This document shows, in pieces, positions 42,020-50,538 of a stretch of 64,000 nt of DNA. The stretch is from Natronomonas gomsonensis. Lineage in GTDB: Archaea > Halobacteriota > Halobacteria > Halobacteriales > Haloarculaceae. Every line of letters begins with the position of its first letter. The stretch's first letter is position 1. The notes beneath the pieces were generated by a model that saw nothing but the letters and a program-made list of their open reading frames with translations, was not told where the DNA came from and did no database searches. The stretch is from positions 2,604,001 through 2,668,000 of the forward strand of contig NZ_CP101323.1 in the NCBI RefSeq assembly GCF_024300825.1, in the 5' to 3' direction. A program made the position numbers and the translations under genes.

Positions 42020-42552
42020 TGTAATATCTCCTGCACCTGGCTCCTGAACTCCTCGAGCGTCCCCGTGTTTTCGACGGTGATGTCGGCACGCGCCATCGCC
42101 TCGTCGAGGCCGAACCCCAACTCGCGTTCGTCGCGGGCGGCGAGGTTCTCGCCGTCCCCGTCGACTTTGTCCCGGCCGCGTTCTCCGATGCGTTTCTCGC
42201 GGAGTTCGAACGGCGCCTCGACGCTCACGAGGACGAACGCCTCGCCGAAGCGCTCCTCGAAGGCGTCGACCTCCACGCCCGAGCGGATGCCGTCGACGAG
42301 GACCGTATCGGCCTCCGCCAGTGCCTCCTCGATGTGCGGTAGCGACTCCTCGGCGATGGCCGCCGGGCCGTTCTCCTCGCGGAGCGCCTGGGCGATTTCG
42401 CCGTGGTGTTCGGCCGGGTCTAATCCGCGGTTGCGACACTCCGCGCGGATGACATCACCCATCGTCACGACCGGGATGTCGAGTGACTCGGCGACGGCGG
42501 CGAACTCGCCTTTGCCGCTGCCGGCCAACCCGACGGTTCCGATGACTCGCAT
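42016..42552 (-). CDS. UPF0200-like P-loop nucleotide kinase
   Basis: A 178-residue P-loop protein resembling dephospho-CoA kinase and UPF0200. Walker A is VGLAGSGKGEFAAVAES; DTVLVDGIRSGVEVDAFEER forms the nucleoside-monophosphate-binding and Walker B region; ERGRDKVDGDGENLAARDER is lid-like and the C-terminal ADITVENTGTLEEFRSQV is typical of the family. The substrate is unknown. It overlaps the UPF0201 gene. Confidence 0.85.
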   Translation of the reverse strand: MRVIGTVGLAGSGKGEFAAVAESLDIPVVTMGDVIRAECRNRGLDPAEHHGEIAQALREENGPAAIAEESLPHIEEALAEADTVLVDGIRSGVEVDAFEERFGEAFVLVSVEAPFELREKRIGERGRDKVDGDGENLAARDERELGFGLDEAMARADITVENTGTLEEFRSQVQEILQ

Positions 42553-42636
42553 TCACTCCGAGATACCTCCCTGTCGGGCTTGAAGGCTTTGCTCGGCGGC
42601 CGTCACGCTCATCCCCCGGCGTCACCTATCCCAACC

Positions 42637-43014
42637 ATGTCCGAACGCTCGTTTCTCACCCGCGCGCTGTGGTTCGTCTTCATCGGCTGGTGGCTCACGC
42701 CCGTCCTCGTCAACGCCGCGTGGCTACTGGGACTCACCGTGATTCTGCTCCCCATCTCGGTGAAACTCATCAACCTCGTCCCGACGGCGCTGACGCTGAA
42801 GACGCCCAAATCGACGCTTGACCCCGACTCCGCCCGCGGTCAGCGCAACCTCCTCGTGCGGGCGCTGTACTTCGTCTTCGTCGGCTGGTGGCTGAGTTTC
42901 CTTTGGGCCAACGTCGCCAACATCCTCGCCGTGACGATTATCGGCTTGCCGGTCGCAATCTGGATGCTGCATCGGCTGCCGTTCGTGCTGTCGCTGTATC
43001 GGTACGACGGCTGA
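42637..43014 (+). CDS. YccF-domain membrane protein
   Basis: A 125-residue protein with two YccF repeats (FLTRALWFVFIGWWLTPVLV and LLVRALYFVFVGWWLSFLWA) and two hydrophobic segments after them (VILLPISVKLINLVP, TIIGLPVAIWMLHRLPF). YccF is an inner-membrane domain of unknown role. The two halves are about 30% alike, which suggests duplication. The start is ATG 42637. Confidence 0.85.
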   Translation: MSERSFLTRALWFVFIGWWLTPVLVNAAWLLGLTVILLPISVKLINLVPTALTLKTPKSTLDPDSARGQRNLLVRALYFVFVGWWLSFLWANVANILAVTIIGLPVAIWMLHRLPFVLSLYRYDG

Positions 43015-43054
43015 TTCGCACCGTTTTTGAGGTGGGGTCCGCTATTCGGTGGTA

Positions 43055-43158
43055 GGGCACGTAGCTCAGCTAGGATAGAGCGTCGGACTTCTATCCGCAC
43101 CGGGCTTGCGGTGTGGGAAGCCATCCGACGGCCGTGGGTTCAAATCCCACCGTGCTCG
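43055..43158 (+). tRNA. tRNA-Arg(TCT) with intron
   Basis: Acceptor GGGCACG pairs with CGTGCTC (one G-U pair), D-stem GCTC/GAGC, anticodon stem TCGGA/TCCGA, T-arm GTGGG-TTCAAAT-CCCAC, discriminator G at 43158; CCA is not encoded. The anticodon is TCT (43090-43092), so it reads AGA/AGG. A 29-nt intron at 43094-43122, in the canonical position after base 37, interrupts the anticodon loop. Removing it gives a normal 7-nt loop. Confidence 0.92.
43094..43122 (+). other. tRNA-Arg intron with bulge-helix-bulge
   Basis: The 4-bp central helix is CTTC (43088-43091) with GAAG (43117-43120). The 5' bulge T-A^T (cut between 43093 and 43094) and the 3' bulge C-C^A (cut between 43122 and 43123) are both 3 nt, the textbook cleavage sites of the archaeal splicing endonuclease. 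The outer helix is CCGCACC with GGTGTGG (one G-U pair), closed by an 8-nt loop. Confidence 0.9.
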
Positions 43159-43238
43159 CTCTCCGTTCGGTCGTCACCCTCGCAGTTCGTTCACGAAGTT
43201 TCGACGTGTGCGGACATTCAACCGTTAGATTTTCATAA

Positions 43239-43247
43239 TTTTTATAC
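43239..43247 (+). promoter_or_regulatory. TATA box TTTTTATAC
   Basis: TTTTTATAC in an AT-rich patch lies about 38 nt upstream of ATG 43278, predicting a nearly leaderless mRNA. The same TTTTTATACTG string appears in front of the rpo operon at 52798. Confidence 0.55.
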
Positions 43248-43277
43248 TGGCTGGAGGGAAAAATTGTCTGGCCTCGA

Positions 43278-43544
43278 ATGGTCTGGACTGACGAATTAAC
43301 ATACGCAGTCGTAAGCCAATCTTCGTCCGGATTCGGCGACCTGTTCGGATTTTTCCTGTTCGTGTTCTATTTGATGTTCGCGCTGGGTGTTTCAGTTTGG
43401 ATACGCGGTGATGCGGTCAAACGGGGGAGCCAGCACCCGACGTTGTGGGGACTTGCGGTTGGGGCGCTCCTGTTCTTCGCTGTGATTCCCGGTGTGGTCG
43501 CTACTGCTGTCTACTTCTACGCGCGTAGGAATTTCACTTCGTAA
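43278..43544 (+). CDS. Small membrane protein, unknown
   Basis: An 88-residue protein with two hydrophobic helices (about 22-41, FGFFLFVFYLMFALGVSVWI, and 58-82, LAVGALLFFAVIPGVVATAV) joined by a basic-polar loop GDAVKRGSQHPTLWG. The loop is like those in other small haloarchaeal membrane proteins, but I name no family. Base composition here is lower in G+C than the neighbours. Confidence 0.6.
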   Translation: MVWTDELTYAVVSQSSSGFGDLFGFFLFVFYLMFALGVSVWIRGDAVKRGSQHPTLWGLAVGALLFFAVIPGVVATAVYFYARRNFTS

Positions 43545-43717
43545 CTGCCCGCTCGATGGAGGTATCGGGCGATAATCGGTCGAGTCTCGATGGCGACCAG
43601 CCGACCGCTCTCGCGACCGCCTCGACCAACGCCAACCTCCAAACTCATGTTTCACGATATTCGTCATAATCTTGCACGTATGTATTCAAAATAGCGTAAT
43701 AGGTTGTCTAGAGGAAA

Positions 43718-43726
43718 GATTTATTA
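43718..43726 (+). promoter_or_regulatory. TATA box of zinc-finger gene
   Basis: GATTTATTA at 43718-43726 predicts a transcription start near 43750, just in front of ATG 43753, and thereby favours that start over the upstream in-frame ATGs at 43672 and 43738. Confidence 0.5.
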
Positions 43727-43752
43727 CTTCTCTGCGGATGTATGTGGATGTA

Positions 43753-43884
43753 ATGTCCGCAAGTGTCCCACCGTACGTGGGGTCAGCAAGCTACGCACCG
43801 TGTCCCGAGTGCCGAGAAGGGGCCCTCACGTGGGACCCCGTCGAAGGAACGAGTACCTGTGGGGTGTGTGAAAACGCTCGGTGA
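43753..43884 (+). CDS. Small CPxC zinc-finger protein
   Basis: A 43-residue protein with two metal-binding cysteine pairs, APCPECREGALTW and STCGVCENAR, spaced as in haloarchaeal small zinc-finger proteins. Such proteins are often regulators of, or partners in, motility and metabolism, but this one has no known role. The start is chosen from the TATA box at 43718. Confidence 0.7.
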   Translation: MSASVPPYVGSASYAPCPECREGALTWDPVEGTSTCGVCENAR

Positions 43885-43920
43885 CCTCGACCGACCGCTC
43901 TGGCATCTGCCATTACCGCC

Positions 43921-43962
43921 GACGCCGCTTTGCGGCGTCACCCGCCGGCTCCGTGGGCCGGC
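43921..43962. repeat. Two tandem hairpins
   Basis: GACGCCGC-TTT-GCGGCGTC (43921-43939) and GCCGGC-TCCGTGG-GCCGGC (43944-43962) lie in the 223-nt gap between the zinc-finger gene and the aminopeptidase 3' end. They could be a transcription end or part of a small RNA. I see nothing else in the gap. Confidence 0.5.
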
Positions 43963-44107
43963 GACTCCTGTCACCGACTCCGCCCTGCTCGGGCGGACGC
44001 CGTGGCGCTCTGTCCACCGCTGCGGCATTCGTTTTTGCCTGATACCAGTAGACTCAGCGACCGCTACTCGTTCGATAAAAGCGCTCTCCAAGGGATGAGT
44101 GGCCTCC

Positions 44108-45199
44108 CTACTCCTCGAACCCGTCTTCGAACCGGAATGTTCCGTCCCTTTGGACGACTTCGCCGTCGGCTTCGATGTAGGAGTCCTCGCTCATGTCGAC
44201 TATCATGTCGACGTGGACGGCCGATTCGTTCTGCTCGCGGCCTTCGCCGACGGTGTCGGGGTAGGCGCGTCCGACCGCCATGTGGACGGTGTCGCCCATC
44301 TTCTCGTCGAACAGCATGTTGTAGGTAAACCGGTCGATGTCGCGGTTCATCCCGATACCGAGTTCGCCGAGTCGACTCGCGCCTTCGTCGGTCTCCAGTA
44401 CCTCGGTCAGCAGGTTCTCGTTTTGGTCGGCAGCGTGTTCGACGACTTCGCCGTCCTCGAAGACGAGGTGGGCACCCGTAATCTCACGGCCCTGATGGTA
44501 CAGCGGCTTGTCGAACAGCACCTCGCCGTTGACGCTGTCGACGACGGGAGCGGTGAACACCTCGCCACCGGGGAGGTTCTTCTCGGCGTAGTCGTTGATG
44601 GTCACCATCCCGTCGACGGACATCGTCACGTCTGTGGTGTCGCCACTCACGATGTGGACCTCGTCTGCGGGGTCGAGAATCTCGACCATCCGCTGTTGGT
44701 GCTTCCGTTGGGCTTCCCAGTCTTTGTTTACGGCGTCCCAGACGAAGCCCTCGTAGGCCTCGGTGGACATGCCCGCGAGTTGGGCGCTGGCCTGTGAGGG
44801 GAACTGCGTGAGACACCAGCGACTCGAGAGGGCAGCCTCCTGTACCGGCTGGTTCGCCCGCGAGCGGACGGCCTGCGTTTCGGGGTCGACATCGCTCGTC
44901 TCGGTGGCGTTTCGCTCCGCACGGACGCGGATGAGCACGTCGCTTTCCTCGTACAGCGCCTGGGTGTGGGTCGGCGTCTCGATCTTCTCGTCGTCGACGG
45001 CCTTCAGGTACGCCCGAGATGCGCGGGCGTCGTTGGCGAGATACACCGGCGTTGCACCCCGGTCACCGACGACTTCGTGGAGGGCGACCGCGAGGTCCTC
45101 GGCGACGCTCGGCGCGCTGATGACGACGTTGTCGCCCGCCTGCACGTCCGTCGAGTGGTCGACGATAATCTCTGCGTGTTCGCGAATGCGCGGGTCCAT
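44108..45199 (-). CDS. Aminopeptidase (M29-type)
   Basis: A 363-residue metallo-aminopeptidase resembling family M29 (PepS/AmpT). Useful blocks: EIIVDHSTDVQAGDNVVISA at the N-terminus, LFDKPLYHQGREITGAHLVF, ENLLTEVLETDEGASRLGEL (with the catalytic-type Glu) and DTVHMAVGRAYPDTVGEGRE with the metal-binding His. ATG 45199 is preferred: a minus-strand TATA GTATAGG at 45223-45229 puts the transcript start next to it. ATG 45208 would add three residues. Confidence 0.85.
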   Translation of the reverse strand: MDPRIREHAEIIVDHSTDVQAGDNVVISAPSVAEDLAVALHEVVGDRGATPVYLANDARASRAYLKAVDDEKIETPTHTQALYEESDVLIRVRAERNATETSDVDPETQAVRSRANQPVQEAALSSRWCLTQFPSQASAQLAGMSTEAYEGFVWDAVNKDWEAQRKHQQRMVEILDPADEVHIVSGDTTDVTMSVDGMVTINDYAEKNLPGGEVFTAPVVDSVNGEVLFDKPLYHQGREITGAHLVFEDGEVVEHAADQNENLLTEVLETDEGASRLGELGIGMNRDIDRFTYNMLFDEKMGDTVHMAVGRAYPDTVGEGREQNESAVHVDMIVDMSEDSYIEADGEVVQRDGTFRFEDGFEE

Positions 45200-45285
45200 A
45201 CCGAACATGTCGTCGCCCGGACCTATACGCTTTCGACTGTGCCGGCGAAGCAACGGATAAGTTACCCGCCGTGGTAGTGGGCTCC

Positions 45286-45573
45286 ATGTGGCGCCGCCGG
45301 GACAACGAGGAGGTGACCTGTATCGCCTGCGGCGAGTCGGTCCCGCGTTCGGAGGCCCGCGAGTACGACAAACACGGCGACCGCTGGGACCGCGAGGACA
45401 AGGCCTTCGAACACCTCTGTAAGCCCTGCTATCGCGAGTTGTGTCATCTCCCTCGAAGCGGTCTGGAGACGCTGTTAGAAGACATCGACACCGGCGGTCG
45501 CACGCGTGCGGAGTTCCTCTCCGAGTACGTCGAACGCGTCGAGAGCGACCGCGAGGCCGAATCCCGAGACTAA
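45286..45573 (+). CDS. Small zinc-binding haloarchaeal protein
   Basis: A 95-residue charged protein with two cysteine pairs, EVTCIACGESVPRSEAREYD and HLCKPCYRELCHLPR. This looks like a treble-clef or zinc-ribbon site. It resembles proteins I recall under DUF7562, with low certainty. The C-terminal 40 residues are helical and acidic. Its end overlaps the 3' end of the convergent lipoprotein gene by 4 nt (45570-45573). The start is ATG 45286. Confidence 0.6.
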   Translation: MWRRRDNEEVTCIACGESVPRSEAREYDKHGDRWDREDKAFEHLCKPCYRELCHLPRSGLETLLEDIDTGGRTRAEFLSEYVERVESDREAESRD

Positions 45574-46772
45574 TCCAGCGCGTACATCGTGTGGTCGTAC
45601 AGCGAACTGCCCTTCACCTTTACACAGCCACCGGTGTACAGCGTGCCGTCCCGGAAGATAGGTGACCCGAAGGTACCGGCGACGCCCGGCAACTCGATGC
45701 GCCACTGGGCGTCACCGCCGTCGGCCGAAAACGACGCCACCTCGTTGCCACCGACGTGAACCATCCCGCCACCCACGCCGATGCCCGTCTTGGCGACGTG
45801 GTCGACCATCCCGGACCACTGGCCCTCGCCACTCGCCCGGTCGAGGGCGACGACCCGCCGTGGCGTCGTCGTGTAGACCCGCTCGTCGTCGACCGCCGGC
45901 GTGGTGTTGACCCCTCGCTCGAAGGTCGCTTCCCACCGCTCGTCTCCGTCTCCGCCGACGGCGTACAGTCGGCCGGCGTCGGTGCCGACGTACACCGTTT
46001 CTCCATCGGACTTCGAGACCACCCGCGGCCCCTTGTGTACCGCCCCGTCGAGGTGCTTCGACCACCGAAACTCGCCGTCCCGACTCAACGCGAGCAGGCT
46101 ACTGGTGTCGTCTTCCCGCGCCGTCGTCGCGACGTACACTGACTCGCCGACCGCCGGCGTGGCGAAGATGTCCGGCGCCGACAGCGTTCGCGTCCACAGT
46201 TCTGCGCCGGTGTCGAGGTCGCGTGCGGTCACCGCTGTCTCCTCGCCGTCGACCAGTGGGACGAACACCGTCCCGTCGGCGACGACCGGACTCGCCGAGA
46301 CGGCGAGCGGTTCACGCCACCGCCTTTCGCCGGTAGCGGCGTCCAGCGCCCGCAGTGACGCCGTGCCGCCGCGGTCGATGATGTTCCGTCGGCCGACGAT
46401 GTCGCGGGCCGACCCGACGACCGTTCCGGCGTCGACCGCGGCGGTGAAGCCGTGGGTCAACCCGCCCATCTCGACCTGCCAGTCGACGGTCCCGTCGGAA
46501 AGCGAGACGGCGGTCAGTTTCGTCTCGCTGCCGACGTACAGTCGGTCGTCGTCGACGCCCGGCGTCGACAGCGTGAACTGCCCCGGCAACTCCTGGGTCC
46601 ACGTCGCCGAAAGCGGTGCGTCCTCGAGCGTCCGGGCGGGCGTGCTGGTTGGCTCCAAGCCCGCCGTCGCGTCGACGGTTCCGGTCCGATACCCCGCCGT
46701 ACAACCGGCGAGACCGGCCGCAGAGACGCCGGTGGCCGCGAGGAGGGCACGGCGCGAGAGGCGGCTATCCAT
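45570..46772 (-). CDS. PQQ-like beta-propeller lipoprotein
   Basis: A 400-residue exported lipoprotein. The N-terminus MDSRLSRRALLAATGVSAAG ends in lipobox LAGC, with a twin-arginine-like RR. The propeller body has repeats such as LYVGSETKLTAVSLSDGTVD, ALDAATGERRWREPL, YVGTDAGRLYAVGGDGDERW and VALDRASGEGQWSGMV. It is likely a BamB-like or quinoprotein-like binding scaffold on the outer face of the membrane. ATG 46772 is preferred over 46778 (MGMDSR). The RNB nuclease gene is divergent at 46875. Confidence 0.85.
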   Translation of the reverse strand: MDSRLSRRALLAATGVSAAGLAGCTAGYRTGTVDATAGLEPTSTPARTLEDAPLSATWTQELPGQFTLSTPGVDDDRLYVGSETKLTAVSLSDGTVDWQVEMGGLTHGFTAAVDAGTVVGSARDIVGRRNIIDRGGTASLRALDAATGERRWREPLAVSASPVVADGTVFVPLVDGEETAVTARDLDTGAELWTRTLSAPDIFATPAVGESVYVATTAREDDTSSLLALSRDGEFRWSKHLDGAVHKGPRVVSKSDGETVYVGTDAGRLYAVGGDGDERWEATFERGVNTTPAVDDERVYTTTPRRVVALDRASGEGQWSGMVDHVAKTGIGVGGGMVHVGGNEVASFSADGGDAQWRIELPGVAGTFGSPIFRDGTLYTGGCVKVKGSSLYDHTMYALD

Positions 46773-46874
46773 GCCCATCACTTCGACTCCGCGGCCAAAA
46801 GCCCGCCGTTCGTTTCGGGGTCGTTCGGTCCCCCGTGCGACACGCCTAACTACTCGACCACACAACTCCTCGAT

Positions 46875-48179
46875 ATGACTGACCGCGACGAGCAGGCGTA
46901 CGCCGGCACTGCGGAGGGGCAGGGCCCCGTCGTCATCGACGAGGAACTCGCCCGCCACCTCGCCAACAAGCGCGAGGAACTGTTCGAGGAGTTCGAGATT
47001 CGCGACGAGTTCCCGAGCGAGGTGTTGGAGGAAGCCGAGGAACGCGCCAACGACCCCGAGGGCGACATCGAGACGGAACTCGACGAGCGGAAAGACCTCC
47101 GGGAGTTGACGACGTGGACGACCGACCCCGCCGACGCACAGGACTTCGACGACGCCATCTCCATCGAACGCACCGAGGAGGGCTACCGCCTGTGGGTTCA
47201 CATCGCCGACGTGACCCACTACGTCAACCCCGAGACGGCGATGTGGGAGGAGGCCCAGAAACGCGGCAACACGGTCTATCTGCCGGGGTACACGATGCAC
47301 ATGCTCCCGCCGATTCTGGCGGAGACAGTGTGTTCTCTGGTCCCCAACGAGGACCGACTCGCCCACACCGTCGAGATGCACATCAACGGCGAGACGCTTT
47401 CGCACGAATCCATCGACATCTACAAATCCGTCATCCACTCCGACGCCCGACTGACCTACAACGAGTGTGAGGAGTCGCTGGACGACGAGGGCCACGACCT
47501 TCACGAAAAGAACACCCTCGCCTACGAACTCGCCGAGAGACTCCACGAACAGCGCAAGGAGGACGGCTCGCTCGTGCTCAACCCCAAGCGGGACCGCGCC
47601 CACACCATCATCGAGGAGTGCATGCTGAAGGCGAACAAGGCCGTCACCCACACCCTCCAGTGGGACCGAGGGCTCGAAGCCATGTTCCGGGTCCACCCCC
47701 AGCCGACGCCCGACGAGTGGGACGAGGCGCTCCGGGAGATTCAGGACCTCGAAGGCGTCTCGATTCCCGGCAACACCTGGGACGACCCCCGGAAGGCCGT
47801 CAACGCCACGCTCGAAGAGGCGCCCGGCCGACAGCTCAACAAGATTCAGTGGGCCGTGATGAAGGTGATGCCCCGCGCCAAGTACATGTCCGACCCCTTC
47901 GGCGGCCACCACGCGCTGAACTTCGAGATTTACGGCCACTTCACCTCGCCAATCCGCCGCCTGTCGGACCTCGTCAACCACTGGATTATCTACACCAACG
48001 AGGTGCCGGAGGGCATCGCCGACCTCTGTGACCACGCCAGCGACAAACAGAAGGACGCCGAAACCTGCGAACGCCAGTACAAGAAGTTCCTTGAGGAGGT
48101 CGGCCTCGACCCCCACGCGGTGAACAACCGCGGCATCGAGGTCGTCGAAGACCCCGAAGACGCCGACTACACGGTCTGA
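46875..48179 (+). CDS. RNB-domain ribonuclease (RNase R-like)
   Basis: A 434-residue RNase II/R family catalytic protein with only the RNB domain; cold-shock and S1 domains are missing, as in haloarchaeal relatives. The active-site motif TDPADAQDFDDAISIER has the aspartates that bind Mg, and GHFTSPIRRLSDLVNHW is the conserved RNB end. It degrades RNA from the 3' end. The start is ATG 46875. It is divergent from the lipoprotein gene. Confidence 0.92.
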   Translation: MTDRDEQAYAGTAEGQGPVVIDEELARHLANKREELFEEFEIRDEFPSEVLEEAEERANDPEGDIETELDERKDLRELTTWTTDPADAQDFDDAISIERTEEGYRLWVHIADVTHYVNPETAMWEEAQKRGNTVYLPGYTMHMLPPILAETVCSLVPNEDRLAHTVEMHINGETLSHESIDIYKSVIHSDARLTYNECEESLDDEGHDLHEKNTLAYELAERLHEQRKEDGSLVLNPKRDRAHTIIEECMLKANKAVTHTLQWDRGLEAMFRVHPQPTPDEWDEALREIQDLEGVSIPGNTWDDPRKAVNATLEEAPGRQLNKIQWAVMKVMPRAKYMSDPFGGHHALNFEIYGHFTSPIRRLSDLVNHWIIYTNEVPEGIADLCDHASDKQKDAETCERQYKKFLEEVGLDPHAVNNRGIEVVEDPEDADYTV

Positions 48180-48265
48180 AACGCGCTGTCGACGCCGGTC
48201 CAGTAGCGGCAACCGACCGGGGTTCGCGGCAGATACTTGCCTGCTCGTCCCCTTATTTGGGTATC

Positions 48266-49804
48266 GTGCGCCGTTTCATCGCCCTCCTCGTCGCGGCCGC
48301 GCTGGTACTCTCGCTTGCGCCACCGAGCGTCGGTGCCGTCCCCGACGCTCGACTGACGGTATCCGACGTGACCGTCGCTCCCGACCGCCCGACCACCGAC
48401 GAACCGACGACCGTCTCCGCGACGGTCGCGCTCTCTGCGGGGTCGACGAACGCCATCGAACTCGACGACGTGACGCTCCGAACCGACGCCGGCGACCGCC
48501 TCGCCCGCGCGTCGAACCCCGGGTCGTTGTCGCCCGGCGATAGCCTGACCGTCGACCTCGTCGGCGAGTTCGACGACGCCGGCAGACAGAACCTCACCGT
48601 CGTCGCCCGCGGGACCGACGGCGACGGCGACGACGTGACGATTCGACGACCCGTGACCGTCGTCGTCGAGGACTCACCGCCCGGTATCATCGTCGAGGCC
48701 GACCCCGTCGAGGGCGTCACCTCGCCGGTCGTCGTCGACATCGGCAACCCCGGCGTCGACCCGGTTCGCAACGTCGAAGTGTCGGTGTTGAAGAACACCG
48801 CCGTCGCCGACCGCGCGTTCGTTCCGACGCTCGCCGCTGGCGGCGAGGAGACGCTGAACCTCTCCGTGACGCCCGACGGCGACCGCCAGGAAATCGCGGT
48901 TCGGGTCTCCTACACCACCGCCACCGGCGACCGACAGACGACGTTCCGCAGGGAGACTCTCCGCGTCGACCCGCTCGAAGACGACGTCGGAATCGACGTT
49001 CGCCCGGTCCGAGAGCAACAGGCCGACGTACAGGCCGGCAGCGACCTCGGAAGCCTCCTCGGCGGTGCCGGCGGCGGGAGCGCCGGCGGCAACCTCCAGC
49101 AGGACGACGCCGAGGGCGAGACGCCCGGCCAAGTCGAAGTCGCGGTCACCAACTTCGGCAACGCGCCGATTACCGAGGCCGTCGTCGAACCCGAAGGCGA
49201 GGAACCGCTCGCCCGACAGTTCGTCGGTGACCTCGCACCCGGTGAGACGGAAACGGTGACCGTCGACCTCTCGGAGGCCTCCGGCGGCGACATCGACGTG
49301 GCCGTCAACTACCGACTCGACCGCGAACAGCGGCAGACCCAGACGACCTACGAGTACCGTCCCGAGACGGCTGCCATCACCGTCACCGGCGTCGACATGG
49401 AGCAGGACGGCGACCGCCTCGTGATTACGGGCAACGCGGGCAACACCGGCGAGGCGTCGGTTTCCGGCGTCGTCGTCTCGGTCGGCGAAACCGAGTCCGT
49501 CTCCCCGGCGTATCCCCAGCGCGATTACTTCGTCGGCACCGTCGACGGCAGCGAGTTCGCCCCCTTCGAACTCACCGCGCGCGTCGACGACAACGCCACG
49601 TCCGTCCCCGTCGAGGTGACCTACCGCGTCGACGGCGAGGCGTTCACCCAGCGCTACGAGCTCCCGGTCGAACGCTTCGAGGACTCCGATGACGGCGGCG
49701 TTCTCGGGTCGCTGTGGCCGTTCTCGCTGGACATCGCGGGCGTCGGCATCTCGGTCGCCCTCGGCGCCGCCGCCCTCGTCCCACTGTACCGCTGGCGACG
49801 ATGA
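48266..49804 (+). CDS. CARDB-like secreted protein with C-terminal anchor
   Basis: A 512-residue exported protein starting at GTG 48266, with signal peptide RRFIALLVAAALVLSL. The body is a series of beta-sandwich modules of CARDB/NEW3 kind: VSDVTVAPDRPTTDEPTTVS, VVVDIGNPGVDPVRNVEVSV, VEVAVTNFGNAPITEAVVEP and GVVVSVGETESVSPAYPQRD. The C-terminus has a membrane helix (LDIAGVGISVALGAAALVPL) with RWRR. Its stop overlaps the ABC ATPase start by 4 nt (ATGA), so it is the extracellular part of that transporter operon. Confidence 0.8.
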   Translation: MRRFIALLVAAALVLSLAPPSVGAVPDARLTVSDVTVAPDRPTTDEPTTVSATVALSAGSTNAIELDDVTLRTDAGDRLARASNPGSLSPGDSLTVDLVGEFDDAGRQNLTVVARGTDGDGDDVTIRRPVTVVVEDSPPGIIVEADPVEGVTSPVVVDIGNPGVDPVRNVEVSVLKNTAVADRAFVPTLAAGGEETLNLSVTPDGDRQEIAVRVSYTTATGDRQTTFRRETLRVDPLEDDVGIDVRPVREQQADVQAGSDLGSLLGGAGGGSAGGNLQQDDAEGETPGQVEVAVTNFGNAPITEAVVEPEGEEPLARQFVGDLAPGETETVTVDLSEASGGDIDVAVNYRLDREQRQTQTTYEYRPETAAITVTGVDMEQDGDRLVITGNAGNTGEASVSGVVVSVGETESVSPAYPQRDYFVGTVDGSEFAPFELTARVDDNATSVPVEVTYRVDGEAFTQRYELPVERFEDSDDGGVLGSLWPFSLDIAGVGISVALGAAALVPLYRWRR

Positions 49805-50538
49805 GCGGTGACGTGTCGCCGCCCACGGCGGAGCGAACGGCGGCCGCGGAGTCGACCGACAGTGACGGCGAGGCGCCCCCGCTGCAACTCATCGGGGTGA
49901 CTCGGGAGTACGACGGTGGCGGCGAAACCGTCCGGGCGCTGATAGACGTGGATTTGACCGTCGAGGCCGGCGAGTTCGTCGCCGTCATGGGTCCCTCCGG
50001 TTCGGGAAAGTCGACGATGCTGAACACGCTCGGCCTGCTCGATACGCCCACGAGCGGGGAGGTGTTGCTCGACGGCCGCGACGTGACGACGCTGGACGAC
50101 GAGGCCCGAACCGACCTCCGCAAGGAGTACATCGGCTTCGTCTTTCAGGACTTCTTCCTCATACCGACGCTGACAGCGACCGAGAACGTCAGCCTGCCGA
50201 CGGTGTACGACCGCGACCGCGACGCGACGGCCCGCGCCGAGGACTTACTGGACCGCGTCGGCCTCGGTGACCGCCTCGACCACCGCCCACCCGAACTCTC
50301 GGGTGGCCAGAAACAGCGCGTCGCCATCGCGCGGGCGCTCATCAACCGCCCGGAAGTGCTGTTGGCCGACGAACCGACCGGCAACCTCGACACCGACACC
50401 GGACGGCAGGTCCTCGGCGAGTTCGAGCGCATCTGCGAGCAGGGTGTCGCCGTCGTCGCCGTCACCCACGACGAACTCGTCACCGAATACGCCGACCGGA
50501 CGGTCGAACTCATCGACGGGCGACTAGAGGAATCATAG
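49801..50538 (+). CDS. ABC transporter ATPase (MacB/LolD type)
   Basis: A 245-residue ABC ATPase: Walker A MGPSGSGKSTMLNTLGLLD, Q-loop FVFQDFFLIPTLTATENV, signature ELSGGQKQRVAIARALI and Walker B VLLADEPTGNLDTDTG. This pattern is the LolD/MacB/FtsE class. The first 25 residues are an acidic haloarchaeal extension. It is coupled to the CARDB-like gene, and the permease starts directly after its TAG. The cargo is unknown. Confidence 0.95.
   Translation: MSGDVSPPTAERTAAAESTDSDGEAPPLQLIGVTREYDGGGETVRALIDVDLTVEAGEFVAVMGPSGSGKSTMLNTLGLLDTPTSGEVLLDGRDVTTLDDEARTDLRKEYIGFVFQDFFLIPTLTATENVSLPTVYDRDRDATARAEDLLDRVGLGDRLDHRPPELSGGQKQRVAIARALINRPEVLLADEPTGNLDTDTGRQVLGEFERICEQGVAVVAVTHDELVTEYADRTVELIDGRLEES

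Noticed and set aside
43159..44107. Integrated element or prophage at tRNA-Arg.
   Set aside because: No integrase, no second copy of the tRNA 3' end and only two small genes; composition alone is weak evidence.
46773..48212. Extension of the minus-strand lipoprotein frame upstream to 48212 (880 codons).
   Set aside because: The signal peptide with lipobox begins at 46772, and the upstream part is antisense to the RNB nuclease.
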